A program made the translations under genes and the position numbers. A stretch of 47,705 bases of DNA from Thiotrichaceae bacterium (lineage in GTDB: Bacteria; Pseudomonadota; Gammaproteobacteria; Beggiatoales; Beggiatoaceae), in contig JALXAQ010000181.1 in NCBI GenBank assembly GCA_026991885.1, forward strand, positions 1-47,705. Direction: 5' to 3'. The notes under the pieces are model-generated. The model had not been told where the DNA came from, made no database searches, and saw only the letters and a list, made by a program, of their open reading frames with translations. Shown here piece by piece: positions 34,460-43,526 of the stretch (position 1 is the first letter of the stretch; each line of letters opens with the position of its first letter).

Positions 34460-35986
34460 ATGTCAAACATTCAACGAGCACTCATCAGCGTCTCAGACAA
34501 AACCGGTATTATCCCCTTTGCACAAGCTTTAAGCGAGCGAAGTATCGAAATTTTATCCACAGGCGGCACCGCTCAATTACTCGCCGAAAATGGGATACCA
34601 GTCACAGAAGTCTCTGACTACACAGGCTTTCCAGAAATGATGGCGGGGCGACTCAAAACCCTGCACCCGAAAATTCATGGCGGCTTGCTAGGGCGGCGCG
34701 GAATTGATGAGGCTGTGATGACCGAACATGATATTTATCCTATTGATTTACTTGTCGTTAATTTATATCCCTTTGAAAAAACCATTGCCAACCCCGATTG
34801 TGACTTAGCCACCGCCATTGAAAATATCGACATCGGTGGACCAGCCATGTTGCGTTCCGCCGCTAAAAATCATGCCGCTGTCACCGTCGTTGTTGACGCG
34901 ACAGATTATGACACCGTATTACAAGAAATGGCAGCCGGCGGGGTGACAGAAGCGACACGCTTTACCTTAGCACAAAAAGTCTTTGCACACACCGCCCGTT
35001 ATGATGGCGCAATTGCCAACTACTTGAGCCAAGGAAAAACGCTCACTTTACAATACCAAAAAGTGCAAACCATGCGCTATGGCGAAAATCCCCATCAAAA
35101 AGCCGCCTTTTATATAGAACCCGCTCCCCAAGAGAACAGTGTAGCAACAGCGACACAAATACAAGGCAAAGCCTTATCCTACAACAACGTTGCCGACACA
35201 GATGCCGCCTTAGAATGCGTCAAAACCTTTGAAGCGCCAACGTGCGTGATTGTAAAACATGCCAACCCATGCGGCGTAGCGATTGGAGAAAATATACTAA
35301 CCGCCTACGAGCGAGCATTTAAAACCGATCCCACCTCCGCCTTTGGTGGCATTATCGCCTTTAACCGCAACCTAGATGCACAAACAGCAAAAGCGATTAT
35401 TGATCGTCAATTTGTTGAAGTCATCATTGCGCCCACCATCAATGAAGATGCCAAACCCATTTTAGCAACTAAAAAAAATGTGCGCGTACTCAGTTGCGGC
35501 GTATGGAACGATCAGCCAAAAGAGGGCATTTCGGACTTTAAACGAATCAATGGCGGCTTATTAGTACAAGATCGCGACATAGGCGCGGTAACGGACTTAA
35601 AAATAGTCACCCAAAAACAACCCACAGAGACAGAATTACAAGACTTATTATTTGCTTGGAAAGTTGCCAAATTTGTCAAATCCAACGCCATCGTTTACTG
35701 CAAAGACGGCATGACAATTGGCGTGGGCGCGGGACAAATGAGCCGCGTTTACAGTGCCAAAATTGCCGCCATTAAGGCAGCCGACGAAAATTTAGAAGTG
35801 AAAGGCGCCGTCATGGCATCCGATGCCTTTTTCCCGTTTAGAGATGGGATAGATGCAGCGGCAGAAGTGGGGATTAATGCCGTGATTCAACCGGGCGGCT
35901 CTATGCGCGATAAAGAAGTCATAGCCGCAGCCGATGAACATGGTATAGCGATGGTGTTCACAGGAATGCGCCATTTTAGACATTGA
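34460..35986 (+). CDS. purH: Bifunctional AICAR formyltransferase / IMP cyclohydrolase
   Basis: A 508-residue enzyme, the normal PurH length, last two steps of IMP synthesis. N-terminal MGS-like cyclohydrolase domain ([32 protein letters not shown]). C-terminal transformylase has the KHANPCG catalytic loop and ends [32 protein letters not shown] (parts). AAAGGAAAA lies before the ATG. A hairpin follows the stop. Confidence 0.97.
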   Translation: MSNIQRALISVSDKTGIIPFAQALSERSIEILSTGGTAQLLAENGIPVTEVSDYTGFPEMMAGRLKTLHPKIHGGLLGRRGIDEAVMTEHDIYPIDLLVVNLYPFEKTIANPDCDLATAIENIDIGGPAMLRSAAKNHAAVTVVVDATDYDTVLQEMAAGGVTEATRFTLAQKVFAHTARYDGAIANYLSQGKTLTLQYQKVQTMRYGENPHQKAAFYIEPAPQENSVATATQIQGKALSYNNVADTDAALECVKTFEAPTCVIVKHANPCGVAIGENILTAYERAFKTDPTSAFGGIIAFNRNLDAQTAKAIIDRQFVEVIIAPTINEDAKPILATKKNVRVLSCGVWNDQPKEGISDFKRINGGLLVQDRDIGAVTDLKIVTQKQPTETELQDLLFAWKVAKFVKSNAIVYCKDGMTIGVGAGQMSRVYSAKIAAIKAADENLEVKGAVMASDAFFPFRDGIDAAAEVGINAVIQPGGSMRDKEVIAAADEHGIAMVFTGMRHFRH

Positions 35987-35994
35987 TAACTGAC

Positions 35995-36031
35995 GTGCAA
36001 GGTACGCTCCTGATCTTGGCGTACCTTGCAC
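35995..36031 (+). repeat. GTGCAAGGTACGC hairpin between purH and the ATPase
   Basis: Arms GTGCAAGGTACGC and GCGTACCTTGCAC with an 11-nt loop. It may end the purH transcript or insulate the next gene; AGGAAA for the next gene follows at once. Relative of 29255-29278. Confidence 0.65.
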
Positions 36032-36043
36032 AGGAAATTTGTG

Positions 36044-36967
36044 ATGCTTAATTCACTATATATTAAAAATTTTCGCCAATTCAAAGAACTAAAAATTGAA
36101 CACTTAGGACAAGTTAACTTGTTGGTTGGAAAAAATAATTCAGGGAAAACCTGTTTGTTAGAGGCACTGTGGATTTATGCCAGTCATGCAGCGCCCAGTG
36201 TTCTTAGAATGATTATCTCAGAACGAGAAGAATATTGGGAACATTCTGCCTCTTGGAAGCATGACTCACCACCAATACCACCTCATAAACATCCCATTCG
36301 ATACTTATTTCATGGTTATCAATGGACAGAGGAAGATATTGAAATAGGCTTGCTTGAACCGGCACAAGAACGCATTATCTTAAATAACGAAAGCTTGAAT
36401 TGGCAAGAGCCATTTCCCAATTTCAAATGCCAATTTTTGTCAACTCGTCCCATAGACACTAAAACGATAGCGGATTTGTGGGATAGTGTCCTGTTAACGC
36501 CTTTAGAAGAATTAATCATCAAAGCTGTGCGCTTGGTTGATAGCAAAATACAAAAGATAGCTGTCACTCGTAGCAGTGAAATTCCTATAGTGGTTTATGA
36601 AGATGAACGTCTCCCACTCAAAAATTTAGGCGACGGGATCAGTCGTGTATTTCACATAATCCTCTCCCTAGTTAACGCTCGTGATGGTTTTTTACTTATA
36701 GACGAATTTGAAAATGGCTTACATTGGAAAGTACAGCCCAAATTATGGGAAATGATTTTTAATCTAGCCGAAAAATTAAATGTACAAGTCTTTGCCACCA
36801 CACATAGCCAAGATTGTGTGCAAGGTTTTCATACAGTTTGGGACACTCAAGAAGACAAGGGGAGTTTTCACCGTCTTCATCATCGTTCTGATTTTGGGAC
36901 AGTTGCTACGCCTTATCGGTGTGAAACACTGGCAAATGCACTAGAAATGGATGTGGAGATGCGCTAA
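36044..36967 (+). CDS. OLD-like AAA ATPase
   Basis: A 307-residue ABC/SMC-type ATPase. It starts [18 protein letters not shown], as in OLD and RecF-like proteins. Walker A GKNNSGKT (29-36), a region like the signature loop ([17 protein letters not shown]), Walker [12 protein letters not shown] (D220, E221) and the His switch ATTHS. No TOPRIM nuclease domain is in this chain; that role may belong to the next gene, which starts on the last base of this one. Start 36044 is preferred to 36026 because AGGAAA is upstream. It is likely a defence ATPase. Confidence 0.85.
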   Translation: MLNSLYIKNFRQFKELKIEHLGQVNLLVGKNNSGKTCLLEALWIYASHAAPSVLRMIISEREEYWEHSASWKHDSPPIPPHKHPIRYLFHGYQWTEEDIEIGLLEPAQERIILNNESLNWQEPFPNFKCQFLSTRPIDTKTIADLWDSVLLTPLEELIIKAVRLVDSKIQKIAVTRSSEIPIVVYEDERLPLKNLGDGISRVFHIILSLVNARDGFLLIDEFENGLHWKVQPKLWEMIFNLAEKLNVQVFATTHSQDCVQGFHTVWDTQEDKGSFHRLHHRSDFGTVATPYRCETLANALEMDVEMR

Positions 36968-37614
36968 TGGCTCAAAAAAAGGATTGGTGCAAACACGAAG
37001 GCAGCCGTGTACTGTTAGTGGAAGGCAAAAATGATTGCCATGTTATTGCTGCCTTGTGTCAAGCACACAACTTGCCTGAAACCTTTGGCATTTATCAATG
37101 TGATGGGGATATAAAATTATTCAAACGCTTAGACGCGCTTATCCTTTCAGAGGATATAGAAATAATTGGCATCGTGCTTGATGCTGATAATCCTGATGTC
37201 AATGCACGGTGGCGGCAAGTACAAAATGCACTAAACAATTACGATGTCCCTAAACAACCAGAAGCCCAAGGTACCATTATTTCCAGCCAAGACGAAAAAC
37301 CCCGCCTTGGGATATGGCTGATGCCCAATAATCAAGACGCGGGTATGCTGGAAGATTTTTTAATGGGGCTGGCTCAACCAGACAGTCTCAAGTGGGCGCG
37401 TCACTGTGTTGATTCTGCCCAGCAACAAAGTTTTAGCTCTTTTAAAGAGGTACATCAGAGTAAAGCTGTGATTCATACCTATTTAGCTTGGCAAGATGAG
37501 CCGGGTAGTCCATTAGGGCAAGCCATCACAGCCCACGCTTTGCAACCTAATACTGAAATTGCTCATCAGTTTACAAACTGGCTCAACCGCTTATTTAATA
37601 GACTTGTCCCTTGA
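36967..37614 (+). CDS. DUF3226 TOPRIM-like protein
   Basis: A 215-residue protein. VLLVEGKND (E19) and IIGIVLDADNP (D72, D74) form a TOPRIM-like acidic site as in DUF3226 and DUF4435 families. RLGIWLMPNNQDAGMLEDFL is also typical. The ATG overlaps the stop of the ATPase gene by one base (TAATG), so the two are coupled. Together they resemble the ATPase plus TOPRIM two-gene defence systems (PARIS-like class). The last codons (AAT AGA CTT GTC CCT TGA) come from the end of an inverted-repeat element. Confidence 0.85.
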   Translation: MAQKKDWCKHEGSRVLLVEGKNDCHVIAALCQAHNLPETFGIYQCDGDIKLFKRLDALILSEDIEIIGIVLDADNPDVNARWRQVQNALNNYDVPKQPEAQGTIISSQDEKPRLGIWLMPNNQDAGMLEDFLMGLAQPDSLKWARHCVDSAQQQSFSSFKEVHQSKAVIHTYLAWQDEPGSPLGQAITAHALQPNTEIAHQFTNWLNRLFNRLVP

Positions 37615-37824
37615 GAAATTTTTAGGCTTAACTTAATGGCATTGGTGTAACGGGTAAGCTTCACAAGAATCGGTGCAAAATTTTGCCAGTTCTGATACCA
37701 ATTCTGAATTGAATTCCATTTTATGAGTAGTCATCTAAAAATCCGATTTTTTAAAAAAATCGGATTTTTTAAATCGCGTGCGTTTCAATTCAGAATTGGT
37801 ATGAGATTTGTTGGGACAAGTCTA
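37599..37824 (+). repeat. TAGACTTGTCCC element with a nested element
   Basis: Ends TAGACTTGTCCC (37599-37610) and GGGACAAGTCTA (37813-37824) are perfectly inverted. Inside, at 37695-37802, is a second element with the perfect 19-nt inverted repeat ATACCAATTCTGAATTGAA and a central TCCGATTTTTT/AAAAAATCGGA hairpin. The outer ends are like the MITE family at 4321 but the AACCTGCCAGGTC arms are absent. Confidence 0.8.
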
Positions 37825-38328
37825 ATGTTGAAACAATCTCGAATAAATCCCCACCGATCTCTGCAATGCAAAATCAATCGGCTTATGAAAGCGGACAGAT
37901 TCCATATCCATGCCATCCAACAAATTTTTAACCTCAAGCCCCAGATCAGTACTACCTTCCATTTTCAAGCGGCGTTGGAAGAACAAAGTATCGGAATCTT
38001 CCTGGCGGCTGGCTAGCAGCAGGAAATCATACAAATGCCCACGCAAGTTCAAATCATCTTGCCCTCGCCAAGGGCGGGCAACGAGTCGCTCCTGCTCCAA
38101 ACTGAGCGCAAAGCGCAATTTCAAATCAATGATTTCTACCGACACGCTTTGCCCATCCAAAAAATCCAATTCGCCTTCTTGCAAGGCACTTTCCAGCAAC
38201 AAATTGAGCAACTTGCTTATCGCTGTCGCATGAAACTTTTCCGGCAACAAGGTAACAGGTGCCGCCAGCAATGACACAGGCAGTGATGGCAATGTGGGGA
38301 TTTTGGGGTAAATTAAAGTGTTTATCAT
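37822..38328 (-). CDS. ubiT: Anaerobic ubiquinone biosynthesis accessory factor UbiT
   Basis: A 168-residue SCP2-type lipid-binding protein. LPEKFHATAISKLLNLLLESALQEGELDFLDGQSVSVEI and QEDSDTLFFQRRLKMEGSTDLGLEVKNLLD (parts) are typical of UbiT (YhbT). It binds ubiquinone intermediates for oxygen-independent hydroxylation by UbiU/UbiV, which lie directly upstream on the same strand. Its TAG stop codon is the first three bases of the inverted-repeat element end. GGAA precedes the ATG. Confidence 0.88.
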   Translation of the reverse strand: MINTLIYPKIPTLPSLPVSLLAAPVTLLPEKFHATAISKLLNLLLESALQEGELDFLDGQSVSVEIIDLKLRFALSLEQERLVARPWRGQDDLNLRGHLYDFLLLASRQEDSDTLFFQRRLKMEGSTDLGLEVKNLLDGMDMESVRFHKPIDFALQRSVGIYSRLFQH

Positions 38329-38351
38329 GCTTATTCCTAGTTGGAGTATAC

Positions 38352-39257
38352 TTAGCTTTGAACCATGCCCGCCTCACCATGCCAATAGCCATTACAAAAG
38401 CCGGACAATGCCCAACGTTTGCTTTGCTCACGAAAAGTGTCGCTTTCCGCCTGATGATTCAGTACCGCATCAAAAGCCTCAATAATCTTGACTGTAAAAT
38501 GAGATTGCGGGCTAATGCGTAGCACATCAACATTGAGCCGTTTCAAGGATTTGATCTCATCCAACAAATTGCAAGTCATGGCAGACTGGGTCTGAATGCC
38601 GTTTAAACACAAAAAATCATCCGCCTCGCGGGTACGCAAACGCAAGCCGTCAGGATAATCTAAACAGCGGTATTGGCAATCATCCTTGGGCAGATTGTGC
38701 GCCCTGGCCGTAAAGCAGCGGGCTGAATACGCCAATGGCAAGCGTCCCCAGACAAACACTTCAGTTTCCATACCCTCAGGGCGCTCTTTTTGCAAATCCT
38801 CAAGCACCGTTTTGGAAAGCTCCACGGGCAGCGTCCAACGTTTCAAGCCTTGCTTTGCCAAAAATTGCAAAGTGCGGTGATTATAAATATTCACCGAAGG
38901 TCCAGTGACAAAAGCCCGTTTCGCCTGCGAAAGCAGCTCAACCGCTCCCAGATCGTTAGCCTCGATAGTAAAACCTTCCGTCTTGCACAAACGGCTCAAT
39001 GCTTTTAACTCTGAACTGGCTTCGAGCAAGGTCATGCTAGACAACACAACTTCTTTTCCTTGTGACCGCAATTGTTCCGCCAATTCCAGCCAATCTTCAT
39101 AATTCATCGTGCGGCGTTTAGAGCAAACCGTTTCACCGAGATAAACAATATCCACCGGCGTTTCAGCAATTTGCTGATAAAAATCCTGTATTTGTTCCTT
39201 GGGCCAATAATACAGCAACGGACCAAGTGCCATTTTTGGGACAAGTTTTGCTTGCAT
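38352..39257 (-). CDS. ubiV: UbiV, O2-independent ubiquinone hydroxylation
   Basis: A 301-residue U32-family protein. It starts MQAKLVPKMALGPLLYYWP, then VDIVYLGETVCSKRR with the first cluster cysteine, and RCFTARAHNLPKDDCQYRCLDYPDG with the other three, matching the four Cys of UbiV. With UbiU it forms a [4Fe-4S] complex that hydroxylates ubiquinone precursors without oxygen. ATG 39257 is chosen; a longer frame starts with TTG at 39284 and overlaps ubiU. Confidence 0.93.
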   Translation of the reverse strand: MQAKLVPKMALGPLLYYWPKEQIQDFYQQIAETPVDIVYLGETVCSKRRTMNYEDWLELAEQLRSQGKEVVLSSMTLLEASSELKALSRLCKTEGFTIEANDLGAVELLSQAKRAFVTGPSVNIYNHRTLQFLAKQGLKRWTLPVELSKTVLEDLQKERPEGMETEVFVWGRLPLAYSARCFTARAHNLPKDDCQYRCLDYPDGLRLRTREADDFLCLNGIQTQSAMTCNLLDEIKSLKRLNVDVLRISPQSHFTVKIIEAFDAVLNHQAESDTFREQSKRWALSGFCNGYWHGEAGMVQS

Positions 39258-39274
39258 TCTTACTATTCTCTTGT

Positions 39275-40273
39275 TTATTGCCAAGGGCGATGATAAGCCC
39301 CCAACGTCGTTTGTGCGCCTTCCGATACCTTTTCCAACTCTGCCAACCAGGCCGGCTGTGCTTGGAAAGTATCTGGATTAGAATGGCAAGCATCAATCGC
39401 CGCCCGCAGCACACGGGTCACTTGGGCAACATAAGCAGGGCTCCGTTGCCGTCCTTCGACTTTCAATGCAGCAATACCAATTTTTTGCAAATCGGGCAAA
39501 ATTGACAAGCTATTAAGACTCGTCGGCTCCTCAATAGCGTAAAAAGTGTTGCCATTAACCTGAAAACGACCTTTACACAGCGTGGGATAACCCGCGTTTT
39601 CTCCCGCCTCGTAACGATCAATCAGCACACCATTCAAGCGCGTTTCCAGCGAACCGTCCGGTTTTTCTTGCCAGCGGACGGCATTACCGGGCGAACAAGC
39701 CCCATAATTATTGGGCGATTGCCCCGTTGTATATGATGACAACAAGCAGCGTCCTTCGACCATCACGCACAAGCTGCCAAAGCCGAAGACTTCCAGCGGA
39801 ACAGGACTCTCTTCCGCCACTTGTCTAACTTGCTTGATTGAAAGCACACGCGGCAAAACGGCTCGGCGGATATTAAAATGCCGATGATAAAAAGACAAGG
39901 CAGCCTGATTTGTTGCCGATGCTTGTACCGACAAATGCAAATTCAAATCGGGATACCGTTCAGAGGCGTAATCCATCACCCCGATGTCAGCCAGTATCAG
40001 AGCATTCACCCCAAGCCCAGCCGCCCTGTCCACAGCCTCTTGCCACCGCTTGAAGGTGCTAGTTTGGGCATAAGTATTAATTGCCACAAAAACCTTAACC
40101 CCACGCTCTCTGGCATATTGCAGCGCACTGTCAGCACGTTTATCATTAAAATTCAGCCCCGCGAAATGGCGAGCGTTGGTGTCATCTTTGAAACCGATAT
40201 AAACCGCATCCGCCCCATTATCGACCGCCGCTTTCAGGGAAGGAAGGTTTCCAGCCGGGCAAACGAGTTCCAT
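39275..40273 (-). CDS. ubiU: UbiU, O2-independent ubiquinone hydroxylation
   Basis: A 332-residue U32-family protein starting MELVCPAGNLPSLKAAVDNGADAVYIGFKDDTNARHFAGLNF (parts). The cluster cysteines are in GSLCVMVEGRCLL, NNYGACSPG and YPTLCKG. It is the UbiV partner. It stands at the head of ubiU-ubiV-ubiT, all on one strand, downstream of ubiK. Its presence implies ubiquinone synthesis under anoxia, as needed for nitrate-dependent respiration. Confidence 0.94.
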   Translation of the reverse strand: MELVCPAGNLPSLKAAVDNGADAVYIGFKDDTNARHFAGLNFNDKRADSALQYARERGVKVFVAINTYAQTSTFKRWQEAVDRAAGLGVNALILADIGVMDYASERYPDLNLHLSVQASATNQAALSFYHRHFNIRRAVLPRVLSIKQVRQVAEESPVPLEVFGFGSLCVMVEGRCLLSSYTTGQSPNNYGACSPGNAVRWQEKPDGSLETRLNGVLIDRYEAGENAGYPTLCKGRFQVNGNTFYAIEEPTSLNSLSILPDLQKIGIAALKVEGRQRSPAYVAQVTRVLRAAIDACHSNPDTFQAQPAWLAELEKVSEGAQTTLGAYHRPWQ

Positions 40274-40296
40274 AATATGATGTTCCTAGTGAGTGG

Positions 40297-40587
40297 TTAG
40301 GTTTCAGATTGTTTAAAAGTTTGATCAAACAAACCCGCTTCTTGTCGTGCCCCTTCTAGGAGAGCCACTCGCGCCTCTAAGGCTTCCAAACGACTACGAG
40401 TCCGTTCCAGCACGGCTGTTTGCACCTCAAACTCTTCTCGTGTCACCAAATTCATTTTACGTAAACCAGAATCTAAGGCAACCCGTAAATTTTTTTCTAA
40501 ATCTTGGTGCATAGTTAATAAGCTCTTAGGCAGCACATCTGTGATTGAATTGAAAAAAGTATCAAAATTAGGTATTGCTTGGCTCAT
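40297..40587 (-). CDS. ubiK: Ubiquinone biosynthesis accessory factor UbiK
   Basis: A 96-residue BMFP-type coiled-coil protein. [67 protein letters not shown] (parts) is the UbiK/YqiC signature. It supports the UbiJ lipid-binding protein in aerobic ubiquinone synthesis. It overlaps the queH stop by four nt and is 23 nt from ubiU. This places an aerobic-route factor next to the anaerobic-route genes. Confidence 0.9.
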   Translation of the reverse strand: MSQAIPNFDTFFNSITDVLPKSLLTMHQDLEKNLRVALDSGLRKMNLVTREEFEVQTAVLERTRSRLEALEARVALLEGARQEAGLFDQTFKQSET

Positions 40588-41249
40588 GATTTCAAATCTC
40601 CCGTCTCAGAATATCCATAATATTCTACACCGATTTTAATCAACTCGCGCCCATTTTTCTTGCGCCAACGGTTTGTCTCACGCAGCGAATGGATACAACC
40701 ACAATATTCTTGTTGATAAAAACGCTCACTTTTAGCAATGTCTATCATACGTTGTGAGCCACCTTTTTTGCGCCAATTATAGGTCCAATACATTAAATCA
40801 GGATAAGGCTCAGCGGCGCGTATGCCACAATCATTGACTTGTTGAAAATTTTTCCAACGAGAAATACCAAGTGAACTGGTAAAAACTTTAAAGCCATTTT
40901 CGTGTGCATACAAAGCGGAACGCTCCAAACGCATATCAAAACACGCTGTACACCGAATCCCCCGCTCTGGCTCAAATTCCATACCTTTTGTACGCGCAAA
41001 CCAATTATCCGAATCGTAATCGGCATCAACAAAGGGCACCTGATATTTTTCGGCAAAGCGTTTATTTTCCTCTTTACGGATTTCGTATTCGTCTCGCGGA
41101 TGAATATTGGGATTATAAAAAAAAACAGTGTAATCAATGCCAGAGGCTAATAATGCCTCCATAATTTCCCCAGTGCAAGGGGCACAACAGGAATGCAATA
41201 AAACACGATTTTCGCCATTGGGTGGCGGAATGAGGGGTCGTTCAGACAT
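40584..41249 (-). CDS. queH: Epoxyqueuosine reductase QueH
   Basis: A 221-residue DUF208 protein. It has [39 protein letters not shown] and [11 protein letters not shown], the cysteine motifs of the QueH iron-sulfur enzyme that makes queuosine in tRNA. QueH is the non-cobalamin, oxygen-sensitive alternative to QueG. Start 41249 ([10 protein letters not shown]) has GGGAA upstream. It overlaps ubiK by four nt. Confidence 0.92.
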   Translation of the reverse strand: MSERPLIPPPNGENRVLLHSCCAPCTGEIMEALLASGIDYTVFFYNPNIHPRDEYEIRKEENKRFAEKYQVPFVDADYDSDNWFARTKGMEFEPERGIRCTACFDMRLERSALYAHENGFKVFTSSLGISRWKNFQQVNDCGIRAAEPYPDLMYWTYNWRKKGGSQRMIDIAKSERFYQQEYCGCIHSLRETNRWRKKNGRELIKIGVEYYGYSETGDLKS

Positions 41250-41363
41250 AAGTTTATTTCCCAGCCATAACATACATAAATAGATTATTGCAATTTATTA
41301 TAATTTTTAATACAATGTCAAACTTTAATTATAACCTATCGGACTATACAGGTCATTTCAATT

Positions 41364-42242
41364 ATGAAAGCAAAAACGGTTTTAATTTTACTGGCAGCCG
41401 CCTCAAACGCGGTGATAGCCGGCGATGTGGATTGGTCAACGTCCAGTATGACCCCTGTTGATGAGACCACTATTAGTCTCTATGACTTGGAATATGCCCC
41501 AACACCTGACGTGTCGTATAACATCAATTTCATCTTTAATGAAGCAACGCTAAACTTTGAGCCCGATTTAGCATCGCTAAAGCTGGTTGATAAGACCAAA
41601 TATGCCACAGCTGATCGGGTACGAGGTGGACTTCTATACGACAAATGGTGGGAAATCAACGGCGAGTCTGAGCCAACCGAGACATACGCTTGGTATCCTA
41701 CTGAGGCGGGCAGCCAGACTGGCTCAACAACTTGGCGTTGCAAAGAATGTCATGGTTGGGACTACAAAGGCAATGAAGGGGCTTATGAGACGGGTAGTAG
41801 TCACTACACCGGTATCAAGGGGCTTTATTATGTCAAAAACAAACCTGTGGGAGAGATTTATAACGCCATTCTCAAAAAGAATATGCCATTATCCGAAGAG
41901 GATATTTGGGACCTGACTAAGTTCCTGAAAGAAGGCTTGGTTGACATGAACAAGTACATCGTTTTTTCAGGAGCAGCGAGTAAATCTGCCACCGGTGATG
42001 CGGATAATGGACAAACTTTATATGAAGGCGTGGGTGGATGCGAAAGCTGTCATGGCGCCGATGGTAACAAGATTTCAAAACTGTTTGTCGGTGCTGCTGC
42101 TAATGGGAATCCTTGGGAAATTTTGCATAAAATTCGCTTTGGAAATCCGGGGACTTCAATGCCATCTGCCGTGCTGAAGGGTTTGTCTCTTCAGAAGCAG
42201 TTGGATATTTTAAGTTATGCACAAACATTGCCTCAAGAATAA
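41364..42242 (+). CDS. Periplasmic dihaem cytochrome c
   Basis: A 292-residue secreted protein. The signal peptide is MKAKTVLILLAAASNAVIAG. Two haem sites: C126-K-E-C129-H130 in WRCKECHGWDYKGNEGAY and C226-E-S-C229-H230 in GGCESCHGADG, each followed by a cytochrome c fold with MPLSEEDIWDLTKFLKEG and MPSAVLKG. About 70 residues precede the first haem with no known motif. Probable electron carrier in respiration or sulfur oxidation; the specific enzyme is not evident. Four genes in the same direction follow. Confidence 0.88.
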   Translation: MKAKTVLILLAAASNAVIAGDVDWSTSSMTPVDETTISLYDLEYAPTPDVSYNINFIFNEATLNFEPDLASLKLVDKTKYATADRVRGGLLYDKWWEINGESEPTETYAWYPTEAGSQTGSTTWRCKECHGWDYKGNEGAYETGSSHYTGIKGLYYVKNKPVGEIYNAILKKNMPLSEEDIWDLTKFLKEGLVDMNKYIVFSGAASKSATGDADNGQTLYEGVGGCESCHGADGNKISKLFVGAAANGNPWEILHKIRFGNPGTSMPSAVLKGLSLQKQLDILSYAQTLPQE

Positions 42243-42263
42243 GTAATCGGCAGAAGTGAATAT

Positions 42264-42638
42264 ATGACTTGGAATACAGAAATTATTGCCGCTCTTATAG
42301 GTTTAGCATCTGCCATTTTGGGCGGCATAGTACCAGTTGTTTTACATCATTACTTATCAAAAAAAAGAGGCACTGAATCAACGCCACCACCGATAAAAGA
42401 CAGTTTGGCAGCGAATATCAGTTTGATGAGTGCTCTATTTGGATTGGTTTCATTAGGATTGACATCAATACCCGCCATTATCGCTGGACATATGGCACTG
42501 AAAAATATTCAACTTTCTGAAGGTTATCTCAGAGGAAAAAAAAGAGCTTGGGTAGGATTGATTTTAGGCTATATTGAATTATTCATCCTAATGCTTGCCT
42601 ATAACCTTTATAAATTAATCAGTTGGATTTTTAATTGA
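42264..42638 (+). CDS. Small DUF4190-like membrane protein
   Basis: A 124-residue protein with three predicted membrane helices (IIAALIGLASAILGGIVPVVL, LMSALFGLVSLGLTSIPAIIAG, and WVGLILGYIELFILMLAYNLY, parts). IPAIIAGHMALKNIQLSEGYLRGKKRAWVGLILGY (parts) matches DUF4190. No function known. 21 nt after the cytochrome gene. Confidence 0.75.
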   Translation: MTWNTEIIAALIGLASAILGGIVPVVLHHYLSKKRGTESTPPPIKDSLAANISLMSALFGLVSLGLTSIPAIIAGHMALKNIQLSEGYLRGKKRAWVGLILGYIELFILMLAYNLYKLISWIFN

Positions 42639-42668
42639 AGAGACTGAATTGATAATTGGAGAATCGAA

Positions 42669-43223
42669 ATGACTATTAAATTAAGTGGGGTTGGTTTGCT
42701 TTGTGTGTTGCTTTTGCTCTCGTGTTCTACAGAAACGGTCAAACAAAGTGATGTCCTTGAAACCCCCAAAGCAACCGAAACCCCATTGAAAATGGGGAAT
42801 GATGCTTATGAAAAAGGCGATTATGGGATGGCTGCCGAGATGTATCGCAAAGCCGCTGAACAGGGGCAGGCTGAGGCGCAATTCAAGTTAGGTCAGATGT
42901 ACAACAAGGGTCAGGGAGTGACTCAGAATCGCCAAGAAGCCGTCAACTGGTTTCGCAAAGCCGCTGAACAAGGATTGACTCTAGCGCAATACAATTTAGG
43001 GGTGATGTACCACCAGGGGCTGGGAATAACTCAGGATCATCAACAAGCCCTCAACTGGTTTCGCAAAGCGGCTGAACAGGGATTTTCTCTAGCGCAATAC
43101 AACTTAGGCGTGATGTATGAGGCGACTCAAAATCACCAAGAAGCCGTCAAATGGTATCGCAAAGCCGCTGAACAGGGATTGTCTCTCGCGCAAAAGGCTT
43201 TGAAAAAATTGAGTGCCGAATAG
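42669..43223 (+). CDS. Sel1-repeat lipoprotein, short copy
   Basis: A 184-residue lipoprotein. Signal with lipobox LLSC (Cys18 or so) then STETVKQSD. About four Sel1 units (MYRKAAEQGQAEAQFKLGQM and KWYRKAAEQG types); the third unit has lost about eight residues (VMYEATQNHQ instead of VMYxxGxGVTQNHQ). Leader, linker and ends are nearly the same as those of the 347-residue copy at 43527. Sel1 repeats mediate protein contacts. GGAG is eight nt before the ATG. Tandem duplicate. Confidence 0.85.
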   Translation: MTIKLSGVGLLCVLLLLSCSTETVKQSDVLETPKATETPLKMGNDAYEKGDYGMAAEMYRKAAEQGQAEAQFKLGQMYNKGQGVTQNRQEAVNWFRKAAEQGLTLAQYNLGVMYHQGLGITQDHQQALNWFRKAAEQGFSLAQYNLGVMYEATQNHQEAVKWYRKAAEQGLSLAQKALKKLSAE

Positions 43224-43229
43224 ATTGTA

Positions 43230-43251
43230 GGAGTCCACCTCCGGTTTGGAC
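43230..43251 (-). repeat. Short palindrome, degenerate copy
   Basis: GGA then GTCCACCTCCGGTTTGGAC. The stem is imperfect. It is in the same place, seven nt after the Sel1 stop, as the intact copy at 44577. Confidence 0.65.
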
Positions 43252-43365
43252 GTCTCCTTTAAACACCGTTTGCCCTTCACTCTCCAAATATCTCTCAAGC
43301 TGTGAGAGCCCCTTATCATTTTAGTTTCAATCAGCCATGAGCAAATATTGCCCCGATAGTGGTAA
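43251..43365 (-). pseudogene. Deleted remnant of the nuclease gene at 44607
   Basis: Stretches identical or nearly so to the nuclease gene at 44607-45020 appear in the same order with gaps: ACCGTTTGCCCTTCACTCTC and TCTCTCAAGCTG (from 44750 on), GAGCCCCTTATCA, TTTTAGTTTCAATCA, GCCATGAGCAAATATTGCCC. So this is the second copy of the nuclease gene, reduced to about 115 nt by at least three deletions. The rest of 43366-43526 holds a GGTAAGGGT direct repeat and no gene. Confidence 0.8.
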
Positions 43366-43526
43366 GGGTGGTAAGGGTGGCGACGATTTGAGCAATCTTT
43401 TATTGCTCCACTTATTTTTTTGATTTACAATGAGACTGTTTTTTGAATGGTATTTAGCCCCATGCCAATTGAGGCTCAACTTTTGGTCACTGATTAATTT
43501 GTCAGTACTTTTTTTGGAGAATCGAA

